Origin: Bactericera cockerelli | Taxonomy: Eukaryota; Arthropoda; Insecta; Hemiptera; Triozidae | Direction of reading: 5' to 3' | Length of the DNA: 64,000 nucleotides | Assembly: GCA_024516035.1 (NCBI GenBank) | Contig: CM044956.1 | Span: 52,317,316-52,381,315 of the forward strand | Part shown: positions 10,572 to 21,836 of the stretch, piece by piece | Position numbering within the stretch: position 1 is the stretch's first letter | Layout: each line of letters begins with the position of its first letter | Notes under the pieces: model-generated | Seen by the model: the letters and a program-made list of their open reading frames with translations, nothing else | What the model was told of the DNA's origin: nothing | The model's database searches: none | Translations under genes and position numbers: made by a program

Positions 10572-13072
10572 TTAATAATAAATTATTGGTATTAAATAAT
10601 AATATCTGAAGTAAGGAGCAAATTGAAAATCTTAAATAGAATGACCCATTTTAGAATTATTACATTGATCGACCTCATTTTAAGAAGAATGGCACTTTCC
10701 AAAAGTTGTATATATCCGTTTGATTTTCTTTGCATTGTCAAGTGATAAAGTTGTTCTGTTTTGATTTTTCATCTTCTCCAGTGGTAAATCACATGATATG
10801 ATCACCAGTAAATAATAATTATGATGATATTCCATCAAATAGAACTTTACCTGTGATCATAGCCAGGGGCTGTCATTTCTAATTTAAGTTTTAGTACAAC
10901 AGAACCTTATTATTTTTTACCGGTGAGGGTATCATGTTATACACCACAAGAGAAGATAAAAAGTCAAAATAGAACAACTTTATCACTTACCGTTTTGGAT
11001 AAAATTAAAATTTATTTTATAAACATTTGGATCAAGCTTTATTTACATATTTTATATACAATGTACATGGTAACAATTTAGAAATAAATATAAACAAAGC
11101 CTGATCAAGGGTGGTGATAATGCCTACGGCATTCTCTTCATTTACATTTACAACTTTTGGTAGCTGCCATTTTCTTTTAGTAAAAGATAAAAAAATGTTT
11201 TGATTTCACCAAGTACTTTTTTAAAATGAGGTTTTGATAAATCAATTTAAAAGTGGATTATTCCATGGAAGCCAAACCCACATTTTGGGTATGCCTGAAA
11301 ATGTATTGATTTAATTTAGGACCATACACAAAGTTTCAAGTTTCTCTTTATTACCGTTCAAAAAATTCAAAGAGTGCCTTATGAACTCACTGTAAAATAA
11401 TTTAATAAATTATATGACAATTATATATTCATAATATGAGACCTTTCTTTGTCATATGGACTATTATTATTTATTAATTGTTAAAATAAATAAGAGAATT
11501 TACATTTTTAAATTTAATCAGTTGATTTAAATAAAGGAGGTAGGTTAATTATTTTCTTGATTTTCTTCTTTTCAAACAGTCTACGCAATAGGTACTTGAC
11601 AAATAGATTTACTAGAATATTTCTAAATATATTAAGAATATTACATAACCTATAATGAAAATTTCATGTAGGTACTAGTATTAGGTAAAATAGTAATGCT
11701 GAATCTATACTTATAAATGAGAAAGTCACTCACTTGTACATTTATATTTGTGATTAAGGGTACCTTGTTGGTAATGGTAAAATGCTTGAAAATATTCAAT
11801 TAATCTTGTTGCAGCCAAAAATACAGTAATTTTAACAAAATTTCAAAAGTCACTACTACATCATAAGTAGTATTGAACCTATAGTCATATAGAGCAATAT
11901 CTTTATAAATTATATTATTTTATATTTATGTAGGTACCTACCTACTTTGGGTCATTCAATCCTAGAAGTACCTAGCTAACTCTTAGAAATCTTTCAAAGC
12001 TAAGGGAAAGTATTTTTGCATAAATTTATATATATTACAAAATAAAGAAAATATATAAAAACTACCTCAAACTTACAAGACCCTGTGCAAAAATTATCAT
12101 TTCCCTTTTCTTCTTCATCCTACATAGTGGGTTTCTCATTTATTTTAAATTTTATAATGTTCTAAGATGTCAGTATTTTACAATGGGATTGACCCATGAA
12201 TAAAAGAATAAATAAAAATATAAGATTGACATAACACCTTTTTAAATTTTATTTAAAACAGTATTTTACAATCATGTTTGTATTAAAACAAGTTTCAATT
12301 CAAGGTTAAAATTGGCATTAGTTTCCTACACCAAAGAGCTGAATGTTGTATTATGATTATTTTTTGCTTCATGGGAATACATTTCATGAGAACTGAAGTT
12401 TCAATTTCAAGGTAATTCTGATTCCTTACAAGTTATTAACCTTGGGATATAAGGGGAAGAAAGATAAAGTATGGAGGATAAAATTTTACTAAATTCATAA
12501 TTTTTAAATCAGTTGAAAAATGTGGAAGTAGAAATAAGAATACACTAAAACATTTCAAAAGAGATGAATAGCACAAGTTAAGGGAAAATGAAATTGTATT
12601 GAATAATTATTATGGTAGAATTTTTTAAATTAAAATATAAAAATGAAGGTTTGACCATAGATGATGCTCAACATAGAAATAGCTAAAGAAGGTTTTGCAG
12701 AGCCCATTATTAGATGGACTTACAATTATATATAAAAAGACAAAAATTACAAGACTTGATGCATGAAATAAGATCACATTATCAAATACGAGCCAAACAC
12801 CATTTTGGATTTTACTACTAGCCCAAGAAAAATACAATAGTACCTACATAGGTAATTATTATAGTGAGAAAGTGAACATTTATCATTATTTAATTATTAT
12901 ACCTAAAAAACTACTGCCCCACAATACAAGAGGACTGTATCCCCTTAGTGTGGGGTAGTCACATTAAATAGGTATTACCTATTATGTACAGTTATGAATG
13001 TAAATAAATTACAAATTCTTTTTATCTAAATTAGGTAATTGCACAATTTCATACCATATAATATAATGTACT
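10572..13072. other. Long AT-rich stretch, no gene recognised
   Basis: Only short chance ORFs occur. A LINE-tail-like motif (ATCAAGGGTGG ... GGCATTCTCTTC) lies at about 11103-11140. No splice-bounded exon, tRNA or inverted repeat stood out. Confidence 0.5.
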
Positions 13073-13082
13073 TGTATTAATT

Positions 13083-13086
<4 letters not shown>

Positions 13087-13117
<31 letters not shown>

Positions 13118-13495
13118 GAGGGAAAAATTTGCGTGATCAAACACAGGCGTGGTTTGAGAATTTAGGAGCCCGTGAAAGGGTTTTCTACCCTCTAAAAAAC
13201 CCCCCAGAGAATCGTTTGTTTCAATTTTGCCCCGGAACCGATTTCTCATTACTTCGGGGCCCCTTGTGAGCTAGACGCTCTTATATTTTGTTATTACTGT
13301 ATTTCTTTATTTTATTTTCTACTTTCCTTTTTTTTCTTCTTCTTTTTTTCTTTTTTTTTTTTTTCCTCTTTTTCTATTTTCTTTCTTTTTTTTATTATTA
13401 TTAGCGCCACTATAAAATATAGTATAAGCCAGACATACATATAAACATATACAGCCCTTCACCAATAATCCACACAAATAGTTAATACTATCCAC
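13087..13495 (-). mobile_element. Retroposed element with poly-A tail and 14-bp target duplication
   Basis: TGTATTAATTGTTT occurs at 13073-13086 and again at 13496-13509. The insert starts on the plus strand with a T-run of about 30, which is a poly-A tail on the minus strand, so its 5' end is near 13495. Its body has a CGGGGCC/CCGAAGTAATGAG-like segment and T-rich simple sequence. I do not recognise the family. It could be a SINE or a short retrocopy. Confidence 0.65.
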
Positions 13496-13519
13496 TGTAT
13501 TAATTGTTTATCATAATAC

Positions 13520-13760
13520 ATTGTACACCTTATGAGACCCCAGTTTCCAAGGTGTAACGTTTGTGACTACTGCCCTTAGTTCAGAGATTCTGAGTTTGAT
13601 TCCTGGTTGGAGCACACTTTTACATAAAGTTCTGTTCTATCTAAACATTTGACACTGGTATTTCCAGCCCTTACCCAGGCTAGGTAAAGTTAATGAAGGT
13701 AGCTGGTACAATGCCTAACAAAAGGAGGGTATAACCCCTATCTTGACTATCTCAAATCAA
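13520..13760 (+). mobile_element. SINE family B, degenerate copy
   Basis: The decayed head GTGTAACGTTTGTGACTACT and GAGTTTGATTCCTGG B-box region match SINE B. The body keeps CCAGCCCTTACCCAGGCTAGG. Confidence 0.6.
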
Positions 13761-14034
13761 GAAAATAAAACAAATAAAATCAATGGACGTGAAAGGAGCC
13801 TAGACTTTGAATCTGGGCATTCATAGTTATAATCCTCTCACAGCCAATATCAAACTTGCCGGAAGGCAAGTGCTTGTCAAGTAGCACCAGCCAACCAGTC
13901 TATATTGACACAAAGCAGGGTTTATATGAATATAGGTATCTCTACCTGTCTCACAGACATGGAATTATTCTTATTTCCTTATCAGACAGGTGACTATTTA
14001 ATATTAATTCATTTTTTATTTCTTTTTTATTTCA

Positions 14035-14290
14035 TAGCCATGAAACAGTAGATACTGTAGACGCTTGTGGTCTGTGTTGTAGCCTGCCCATCCCATAGTA
14101 TGCCTCCCCTTTGATGGGCCAGAAGTGACACAATACTTCCCATTTAGGTGCTGGGTCAACACGAGCACACCAGAAGGTATCCCTTACAAACAACTGTAAC
14201 CAAATTTTGAATACAATTTTTTGTCAGCATGGGGGTTTGAACCCGGGACCTTCTGCATGGCAAATGAGTGCTTAATGTTCCAACATGCAA
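14035..14290 (-). mobile_element. SINE family D, near full length
   Basis: The minus-strand head (AAGCACTCATTTGCCATGCA, GGGTTCAAACCC) is followed by GGGATACCTTC and then by the tail (plus strand GACGCTTGTGGTCTGTGTTG, CCATGAAACAG). Confidence 0.75.
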
Positions 14291-15052
14291 ATATGTGCAT
14301 GTAGGCACATATTTACAACTACAACAAAAAATGAACAGATATTCCAATTTGCACATTTTAATATTATAATACAAATAGAATATTTTTTTTCTCCAATAAT
14401 GATGATCACATTCTAAATTACAGTTTCCTAGGGCAAGATTTTTATCTCTCAACTGAGATGCTTAGATGCCCCCAAAAAATGGAATTTGAATGTTACAAAA
14501 AGTTAACTATTAGTAATAGATAATCAAGTCTCTGTGTTGGCCTATCATCTCATTTGGAAATATTTTGTCCATAATATATTGCAGACTACCTTTTCATTAT
14601 ATACATGCAGGTACATACCTAGGTTTATTAGCTGTAGAGTAATTTTATTGCAGTTGATTAGAAAGAGAAAAACTCTCAGTAGGTTTGTAAAAGCTCAACT
14701 ATCAAAAAGACCAAGAGTTTTTTCTATTTTTAATTTGGACAAAAAATTAACATGGTTTCTTGGTATTCACTGTTTAGTTATTTTGTTCAGTCACTTATAC
14801 AAAGAATGACAAAACTTGTGAAGAAACTAGAGAAGAAAATTTAGTTGTGTATTGTCTCACAACTAACACAAAACTGATAACAGAGTTAGCACTGACAGCA
14901 GGCACGTCTTTCACACTCAAGTTTATAATGATAGATATACTAGGATCTTCCAAAGCCTGCTTTTCCCTATTCCTACTGGCTTTTACCTTAGGTCTTCAGC
15001 TAGCTTTCAGTGCTTTTTTTTCTGAAACTGAAAATAGTGAAAATTGAAATGC
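14291..15052. other. Non-coding stretch
   Basis: Only short ORFs without recognisable motifs. No repeat or exon identified. Confidence 0.4.
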
Positions 15053-16179
15053 TGATCGTCGCTTAAGAAGAGGTACCTCGTAAGTCCGAATTTTTCGATA
15101 ATACGTTTTTGGTATCGTTGGAATCGGAAAAAAAATATCGATTTCTTTAAAATCGGTTTTATATGACCATTCAAATACAAAAAATGCCACAATAATCGAT
15201 TAAAGTTTACCTCGTAAATCGATATTTTTGTTTTGAAGAAAATTTTTGGTGAGACCTCGTATCTCCAATCAGTAATATATGTGTATTGTGTAAAATAAAT
15301 CAGAGATACGAGGTACCTCTACAAAAAATGCACACATGCTTTTCTGAAAATTTTACAAGAATCACATGAGAGGTACCTCGTATGTCCGATATTTCGTAAA
15401 AATACAAGTTTAATCAAAAAAATAGTAATTTCAATCGATAAAACAGGTATATGTTTATGGTTAAACTGATTTTTTTATTTTTTTTAAACCTGCCCACAAC
15501 TTTATAATCAGTTTTTACTGTCTCCTGAAAAGTTCAAAAATCGGACTTACGAGTAGCCTATTCGAATATACTGCCCAGATTCTCCGAATCTCCTTTTCTC
15601 CGTTTGAACCGTCAAATATCGTTTAAATATCGATATCACAGAGTGCAATCGGAAAGTGAAAGAGGGAGTTGAAATAGCTGTTCTGCGCATGACATTACGT
15701 CAAATTGCCTATACTTCCAATGCTAACAAATCTCGATTTCTCTTTCCTTTTCAATTTCTGTTCGAATAATATTTTTTGGGAAAGTCAAACGGGGAGTAGA
15801 AAGGGCGCGTGATTTTTAAAAAAATGACTTCGAAACGGAGATTTAGGGCAGTAAAATGGTCGAAATTCGGGAAGAATAATTTCACTCCCCCAATTGGTTT
15901 TAAACAACCCTAATGGTAACTACTCGCCATAATTACTTATTATAATTATTAAATAAGTAAAAGTATGTCATTTTATTAACATATTATATCATAGAATATT
16001 ATTTTCCGTCATTTTTAACGCAATAATTCCTTTAATTGAGAGGTCGTTGTTTTCGAAGATTTCCAGCCTAACAGCCGTTTCCATAGCTACATTGCTATAT
16101 TTTACTATTCTTTACAATTATTTTTACCTTGGTAGTCATTACTGCGCACTCTGAAACGAGAATTATTTTATACTTAACT

Positions 16180-16930
16180 AGGGGTTTAACCGTACTTGGC
16201 AGCGGAATTTTTGTTACATCTAACTAGTCGTCTACCCGTACTTCGTAAAGGGATTTTTTTTTTTAATATACTAATCCGTTCTGCTTCAAGATATTATTAT
16301 TTACGTTTTTAATTAACTAACCATTTACCCATATTCTGCAACGAAATTTCTCTTATACCTAACTGGGTGTCAACCCGTGCTTCGCAATGTCATTCATTTT
16401 TAAATTAACTAGAGTTTTACGTTCTTCGTAAAGGAATTTATTTTACGTTTTACACCCAACGAGTTATTTACTCGTACACTGCAACGTGGTTTCTTTATTA
16501 CCGAAGTAGTCGTCTACCCGTGCTTCGTAGCAGGTTTATTATTTCCGTTTTTTTTTTTTAAAATACTTGTGTACCTTACTAGCAGTCCACCCGTACTTCG
16601 TAGGAGGTTTCTTATTTCCGTTTTTTTTTTTTTAAATACTTTGTATACCTTACTAGCCGTCTACCCGTACTTCGTACTAGGTTTATTATTTCTGTTTTTT
16701 TTTTAATACTTTGTATACCTTACTAGTCGTCTACCCGTACTTCGTAGCAGGTTTATTATTTCCGTTTTTTTAATACTTTGTATACCTTACTAGCCGTCTA
16801 CCCGTAATCTGCTACAAGATTCATCTTATGCCTAACTAGTCGTCAACCCGTACTCTCTACTACAACATTTCTCTTATAGCCAACTAGTATTCTACCCGCA
16901 CTTTGCTACGGGATTTTTTTTATTATACTT
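16180..16930 (+). repeat. Left array of CTAG...CCCGTACTTCG units
   Basis: About 13 units of 45-85 bp, each with a core like CTAGTCGTCTACCCGTACTT followed by CGTAGCAGG and a T-rich spacer. The most regular units (16500-16800) repeat every 65-75 bp. The array is broken at 16936 by the LINE and continues at 19801. Confidence 0.8.
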
Positions 16931-17279
16931 TGTATATTTTATTTTATTTATTTATTATATTTTTTTGTACAAATTATACATTATTGTATGTGTACAACGT
17001 CAAGGGTACTTAAAATTAAATATAAATATAATATGTATAATTGTATATATAAAAATAATAATAGGTGTATGCATAATATATTATAGAATTAGAAGAATAG
17101 GTGGGAGAGGAGGAGGATAGAATAATGATGGTGGTGGTGATGATGATGATGAGGGTGGTGGTGATGATGGTGGTGCTGATGGTAATGGTGGTGGTAGTAG
17201 TGGTGGTGATGATGATGATTTTAATGAAAATTATAATGATGATGACAGCAAGGACAGAAGAGGGTGGACTCATCTCAGG

Positions 17280-19742
17280 CTATCCTGGAAACTCCTCAAA
17301 TGAATAAGGAGCTAGCACAAGTAAATGTTCTTTGAGGGCATTTTTGAATAGCATGATGTTTTGAAGTTCTTTTATGGACGGAGGAATTTTGTTGAATAGT
17401 GTTATGCCCTCTTTCAAGAATGATTTGTCCATAACTTTACTTGTTACAAATTTATCCCTATTCCTCGTATTGTAGTTGTGCACATTACTGTGCTTGAGGA
17501 GGCTTGGAGATAACTTGTGTATCAAGACACAAGAGTCCAGAATAACCTGAGCATAGAATGTTAGGATTCCCTGCTCCCTAAAGATAGGTTTGCAGGAAAC
17601 CCTCCAACCAAGTCCAAATATGGTTCTCACTGCCCTCTTCTGTAGAATAAGGATAGGTTTAGCGTGATGAGAGAAACCCCAGAAGATTATGGCGTAGCTC
17701 ATCACGCTATGGAAATAGGAGAAATAGGAAAGGAGAGCAGCACTGTAATCAACATTTCGTCTGACTGATCCAATAGCAAAAATAGAAGAAGCGAGCTTAG
17801 GCTGGAGAAGCTCTATGTGTGTTTTCCATTTTAGCTTATTATCAACAGTCAGACCAAGGAATTTAGATTCAGGAAAATGTGGAATTAGGAGGTTATTAGC
17901 TTGGATAGGAGGGGGAGGAGTAGAAGAGGAGGAATTGAAATACATAAAGGAAGTTTTACCCTCATTCAGGTGTAGCTTGTTTTGGCGGAACCAGTTCTGG
18001 ATGTTGGTCATCACTGCCTCCGCTCTATGCATGACATCAGCCTCATCAGAACCACAGATTAGAATTGTAGTGTCATCTGCAAATAGTGTAAGGTGAGCAG
18101 TAGGATCTGCTGAGGTGATGTCATTCATGTAGAGCAGGTACAGGAGAGGACCAAGGACCGAACCCTGGGGTACCCCCGCCCTAACCTGGAGCTGAGAGGA
18201 GAAGCAGTGGGAAGAAATAGGGGGAGAGGGGAAGGAGGGCTCGAAGTTGTTGGAGATTAATGTAGGTACGGTATGAGATATATGAGATGGATAAGAATAG
18301 TAAGAAGTTGGATAATGAGGAGAGTAATTGAGTGTGTGAGAATGGGAGGAGGAAATGGGAGGGAGCGGTTGGGGGTGAATGAGGGAAGACAGAGGTAGTG
18401 GGGTGGAGCGAGTAGGTATGGAAGTAGTTGGTGCGCAGCAAGGGAAGTGAGAAGCTGAAGAATGACAAGAGTGGTTGAGTGAGTGAGAATACAAAGTGTG
18501 GGTGGGAGGAGGGTGAGATGAAGGAAGGGGAGACACGATAAGGGGGGTTGGGGGAGTATGTATGGACATAGAACTAGGTGCAGTGTGTGAAAAATGAGAT
18601 GTTAAAGAATGAGAAGAGTGGTGAAGGTGAGAGTGCGAAGTGACCATGGAAGGGGAATGGGAAAGTAGGGAGGAAGACATAGGGAGAGAGGAATTGGAAG
18701 AAGACGTAGAGGTCAGAGTAGACATAGGTAAATGTTTCTTTTGAGATATATGTTTAGGAAGAGGTACTTTGACTTTTTGCTGTCTCTGGGAGAGGTAGGA
18801 CTCAAACCATTTCAAAGGTGGCCCTACTAGACCAAAGGAGGGAAGTTTAGATAGCAGTATGTGGTGGTTACAGCAATCAAAAGCTTTGCTCAAGTCGCAG
18901 AACACAGCAACTGCATGTTGCCCGGATGAGAGAGCAGAGTCAAGCTTTTGTAGAAAATTCGAAACCGCGTCCGAGGTTGAGCGGCCTGATCGAAATCCAT
19001 ACTGCTGCTGTGTTAAGAGATTGTGGCGTTCTAGGTAAGATGAGAGACGGTTAGCAACAAGCTTTTCTAAGATTTTTGAGAAACTGTTCAGGAGCGATAT
19101 TGGTCGGAAGTTATTTACATCAGTTAAAGGACCTTTCTGTTTGTGAATTGGGGTAATAATAGCGCTCTTGAACAGGTCAGGAAAAATAGCCGAGGTAAAG
19201 GAAGAATTAAAGATGAAGGATAAAGGATGCGCGATTTGTCGTATGACTTTCTTGATTACAGTCATAGGTATGGTGTCCTCACCGCAAGATGTTTTATTTT
19301 GCATAGTACCGACTATCTTGACTATCTCTAATGGGGTACAGGGGGAGAGATAGAAGCGCGGGGGAGGATGGGAATGAGTGGAGGGGGTGGGGGTGGGAGC
19401 GTGATAGCTATTGCCATGGATAAGAGAAGGAGTAGAAAAAGAGGAGGATGAAGTAGTAGGAAGAGATTGTGATGATGATGATTGTGGTGGGGGTGGTGGG
19501 GATGATGATGGTGGGGGTGATGATGGTGATGGTAGTGGTAGTGGAGGTGCGGGTGATGATGATGGTGGTGGGGGTGGTGGTGGTGGTGATGATGGTGGTG
19601 GGGGTGGTGATGATGATGGTGGTGGTAGTGAAGGTGGGGGTGATGATGATGATGATGGTGATATGTTCTCCGCAATGTTGAGCCAGAAATCGTTAAAGAT
19701 GTTAGCAACTTTTTCTGATTTATCAACTAAATTGTCTCCCAC
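17280..19742 (-). CDS. LINE reverse transcriptase with large low-complexity inserts
   Basis: A single open frame of 820 residues. After a short N-terminal piece comes a Ser/Pro stretch at about residues 30-125, encoded by a GGTGATGATG-type microsatellite. The RT domain follows: FRPISLLNSFSKILEKL, YGFRSGRST and FCDLSKAFDC (first catalytic Asp) at about 215-310. A Ser/His/Pro/Thr-rich insert occupies about 325-513. GVPQGSVLGP, LTLFADDTTI (catalytic DD) and FLGLTVDNKLKW follow. The C-terminal part resembles jockey/CR1-type LINEs. The insert lies exactly between the fingers/palm segment ending SYLSQRQQKVKV and the PQGS motif, which are normally separated by 10-20 residues. The endonuclease is missing through truncation. 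The frame is open, but activity is doubtful. The start codon position is arbitrary because the element is truncated. Confidence 0.85.
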   Translation of the reverse strand: MGDNLVDKSEKVANIFNDFWLNIAENISPSSSSSPPPSLPPPSSSPPPPPSSPPPPPPPPSSSPAPPLPLPSPSSPPPSSSPPPPPQSSSSQSLPTTSSSSFSTPSLIHGNSYHAPTPTPSTHSHPPPRFYLSPCTPLEIVKIVGTMQNKTSCGEDTIPMTVIKKVIRQIAHPLSFIFNSSFTSAIFPDLFKSAIITPIHKQKGPLTDVNNFRPISLLNSFSKILEKLVANRLSSYLERHNLLTQQQYGFRSGRSTSDAVSNFLQKLDSALSSGQHAVAVFCDLSKAFDCCNHHILLSKLPSFGLVGPPLKWFESYLSQRQQKVKVPLPKHISQKKHLPMSTLTSTSSSNSSLPMSSSLLSHSPSMVTSHSHLHHSSHSLTSHFSHTAPSSMSIHTPPTPLIVSPLPSSHPPPTHTLYSHSLNHSCHSSASHFPCCAPTTSIPTRSTPLPLSSLIHPQPLPPISSSHSHTLNYSPHYPTSYYSYPSHISHTVPTLISNNFEPSFPSPPISSHCFSSQLQVRAGVPQGSVLGPLLYLLYMNDITSADPTAHLTLFADDTTILICGSDEADVMHRAEAVMTNIQNWFRQNKLHLNEGKTSFMYFNSSSSTPPPPIQANNLLIPHFPESKFLGLTVDNKLKWKTHIELLQPKLASSIFAIGSVRRNVDYSAALLSYFSYFHSVMSYAIIFWGFSHHAKPILILQKRAVRTIFGLGWRVSCKPIFREQGILTFYAQVILDSCVLIHKLSPSLLKHSNVHNYNTRNRDKFVTSKVMDKSFLKEGITLFNKIPPSIKELQNIMLFKNALKEHLLVLAPYSFEEFPG
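18195..18745 (-). repeat. Degenerate ~150-bp tandem repeat inside the RT gene
   Basis: Three diverged purine-rich (plus strand) units start near 18250, 18405 and 18555. Each has a GTATGGA- or GTATGAG-like start and a later AGAATGA/AGAGTGG stretch. Together they encode the Ser/His/Pro-rich insert in frame. Confidence 0.6.
19465..19665. repeat. GGTGATGATGGTGG-type microsatellite in the RT ORF
   Basis: About 200 bp of GGT/GAT/GGG triplets on the plus strand. On the coding minus strand this reads as Ser/Pro repeats with no stop. A sister tract lies at about 17125-17250 in the LINE 3' region. Confidence 0.85.
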
Positions 19743-19805
19743 TTTTAGGTTTAATGTAGGACGATTTTTCGTGGTGTTGGATTTAGAGAAGAGAAGAGAA
19801 GTATA

Positions 19806-20290
19806 CCTTACTAGCAGTCTACCCGTACTCTGCTACAGTATTTCTCTTATAGTTAACTAGTCTGTAACCTGTACTTTGCAGTGGGATTCATTTTCAAATA
19901 AAGTAAACCTTAATTTTAAGCGCTTCGTAAGGGAATTTATTTGACGTTTTACACCCAAAGAGTAGTTTACCCGTACACTGCAACGTGATTTCTTTATTAC
20001 CGAACTATTCGTTTACCCTAACTTCGTAGCTGATTTGTCAATTCACGTTTCAAACCAAGCTAGTCGTCAACACGTACTATGCTACGAGATTTCTCTAATA
20101 CGTAACTAGTCGCTAAGCCGTACTTTCTTACGGGATTTTTTTACTAATACTTTGCATCTCTTACTGGCCGTCTACCCATACTTGGCTACAAGATTTTTTT
20201 TAGAGCTAACTAGTCGTTAACCCATACTTTGATACGGGATTTATCTTATGCCTAACTAGTCATTAACCCGTAAAATACCGATTTTCCTGC
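19806..20290 (+). repeat. Continuation of the left CTAG...CCCGTACT array
   Basis: About ten further units (CTAGCAGTCTACCCGTACTC and similar) resume right after the LINE, in the same orientation as 16180-16930. Confidence 0.8.
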
Positions 20291-20391
20291 AGTCTAGATT
20301 GTACAAAAAATATCTCTAGTCCGTCTGATTTTCTGCACAAAACAACGAGCTACATTTATTCACATTTCCCTGTAAATACTTGAACAGAACA

Positions 20392-20602
20392 AAGCGGTCA
20401 AGGGGACCGACTACTTCATAGGTCGCGGGTTCAAAACCCAACCGATGCCGAGATATGACAAGTTATATCCTCCCATTTGGGATTTTCACCATATAATACG
20501 TCTTCTGCTTACGCTTACTAACAATGGGACTCATTAATGAGTCCCATTATTAGGACTAATTAGTACTAGTCGGCCAATATAAATAAGGCGATATTATTAT
20601 TA
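20392..20602 (+). mobile_element. SINE family A, diverged
   Basis: GGTCGCGGGTTCAAAACCC head remnant, TCCTCCCATTTGGGATT body and AGGCGATATTATTATT tail. The 5' part of the head is decayed. Confidence 0.7.
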
Positions 20603-20734
20603 AAGCACAATATACCTACGCGTGTTCACTTGTCTCAGTAAATATTTGAAGACGTGATGCTACCCACTAAAAATTGTGACATAAGAACACAAATAATTCT
20701 TATCTTATCTTATCTTAAATGGGATCTATTGAAT

Positions 20735-20845
20735 TACTTCTCGCCCATCAGAGGGAAGGCATATTACGGGATGGTCAAGCTATAACATAGACCACAAGCG
20801 TCATCAGTAGCTGCTATTTCATTGCTACGAAATCCAAAATGCTGT
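20735..20845 (+). mobile_element. SINE family D, tail fragment
   Basis: CATCAGAGGGAAGGCATATT, ACGGGATGG and GACCACAAGCGTC match the SINE D 3' half. Confidence 0.65.
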
Positions 20846-20899
20846 AAAACCTTCTTGTTCTTCTTATTCTTCTTCTTCAAAAAATTCCCCCTTTAAAGT

Positions 20900-21580
20900 A
20901 CAAGGTAAATGTTCGTTAGGTGAATTTAAAATTTCCTAATTTAAAGTACGTGGTGACGACTCGTTAGTTATAGAAACATTAAGCCCGTTGCACAGTAAAC
21001 ATAAAATTAAATTCAATATTTAGTTGCGAATTACAATTTGACAGCTATTTGGTTTTAAAATATATGCTGTTACAAAGTACGGAATAACATCTAGTTAGGT
21101 ATAAATCTTATAAAAAAATACTACGTTGCAAAGTATGGGTTGACGGCTAGTTTGCTATGAAAAAATTCCCGTTGCAAAGTAGAGGGTCACTACTATTAAG
21201 AGGGCACAATATTTACCAGTATAAAATCAAGAAAAAATTATAAAAGATAGAGTATTATAAAAAATTTATACATATATAAATAAGTAAATGATACTTGTCC
21301 TGACTAAAGGGCGTATAAAAAAGGTATAAAACCCGAAAAAAAATCCGTTGCGAAGTACGGGTTGACCGCGAGTATGCTATAAAAAATATGCCGTTGCAAA
21401 GAACAGGGTATCACCTAGTTAGGTATGAAGCGTATATAATACTCCGTTGCGAAGTACGGGTTGATGGCTAGTTAACTATAAAAATTATTCTGTTGCAAAG
21501 TACGGGGAAACATCTAGTTATGTATAAAACCTATAAAGATAAATACTCCGTTGCGGAGTACGGTTTAGCGGATTGTTGGC
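20900..21580 (-). repeat. Right array of the foldback-like element, inverted
   Basis: Eight to ten units read on the minus strand as ACTAG...CAACCCGTACTTCGCAACGG. They oppose the left array, so the two arrays could pair across about 4 kb. Confidence 0.75.
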
Positions 21581-21654
21581 TATAATATATAGCAGAATTA
21601 TAGGATTTTTTCCCTTACCTTTAACATCGTAATATTTTATTTTATTTTGCTTAT

Positions 21655-21836
21655 AATTCCGCCACTGGTCGCTGCTCACATTGACACAGTTACTCATTTT
21701 TCATCATGGAGTATGAGTGGATGCAAGTACAGTGCACAAAAATACTGCTCTGCTGGGGATCGAACCCAGGGCACCATGCGTGCAATGCCTAACGCCTAGC
21801 GCGCTAACTCACTCCGCCACGGTGACGTCAGTGACT
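21655..21836 (-). mobile_element. SINE family C
   Basis: The minus-strand head (GTCACCGTGGCGGAGTGAGT, GGTTCGATCCCC) runs into TGAGCAGCGACCAGTGGCGG. It is inserted near the right end of the foldback-like element. Confidence 0.75.

Larger units (their letters stand above)
16937..19800 (-). mobile_element. Non-LTR retrotransposon, 5'-truncated
   Basis: The insert interrupts the repeat array. GTATA occurs just before it (16932-16936) and just after it (19801-19805). On the minus strand it starts inside the ORF, with no endonuclease domain, and ends in a TAAA/TAAAA-rich tail near 16937-16970. The 3' region has a GGTGATGATG-type microsatellite (about 17125-17250). Truncation plus a short duplication fits target-primed reverse transcription. 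Confidence 0.8.

Noticed and set aside
19411..19860. Gly/Asp-rich plus-strand ORF and His-rich ORF at the microsatellite
   Set aside because: They are shadows of the triplet repeat in the LINE RT gene.
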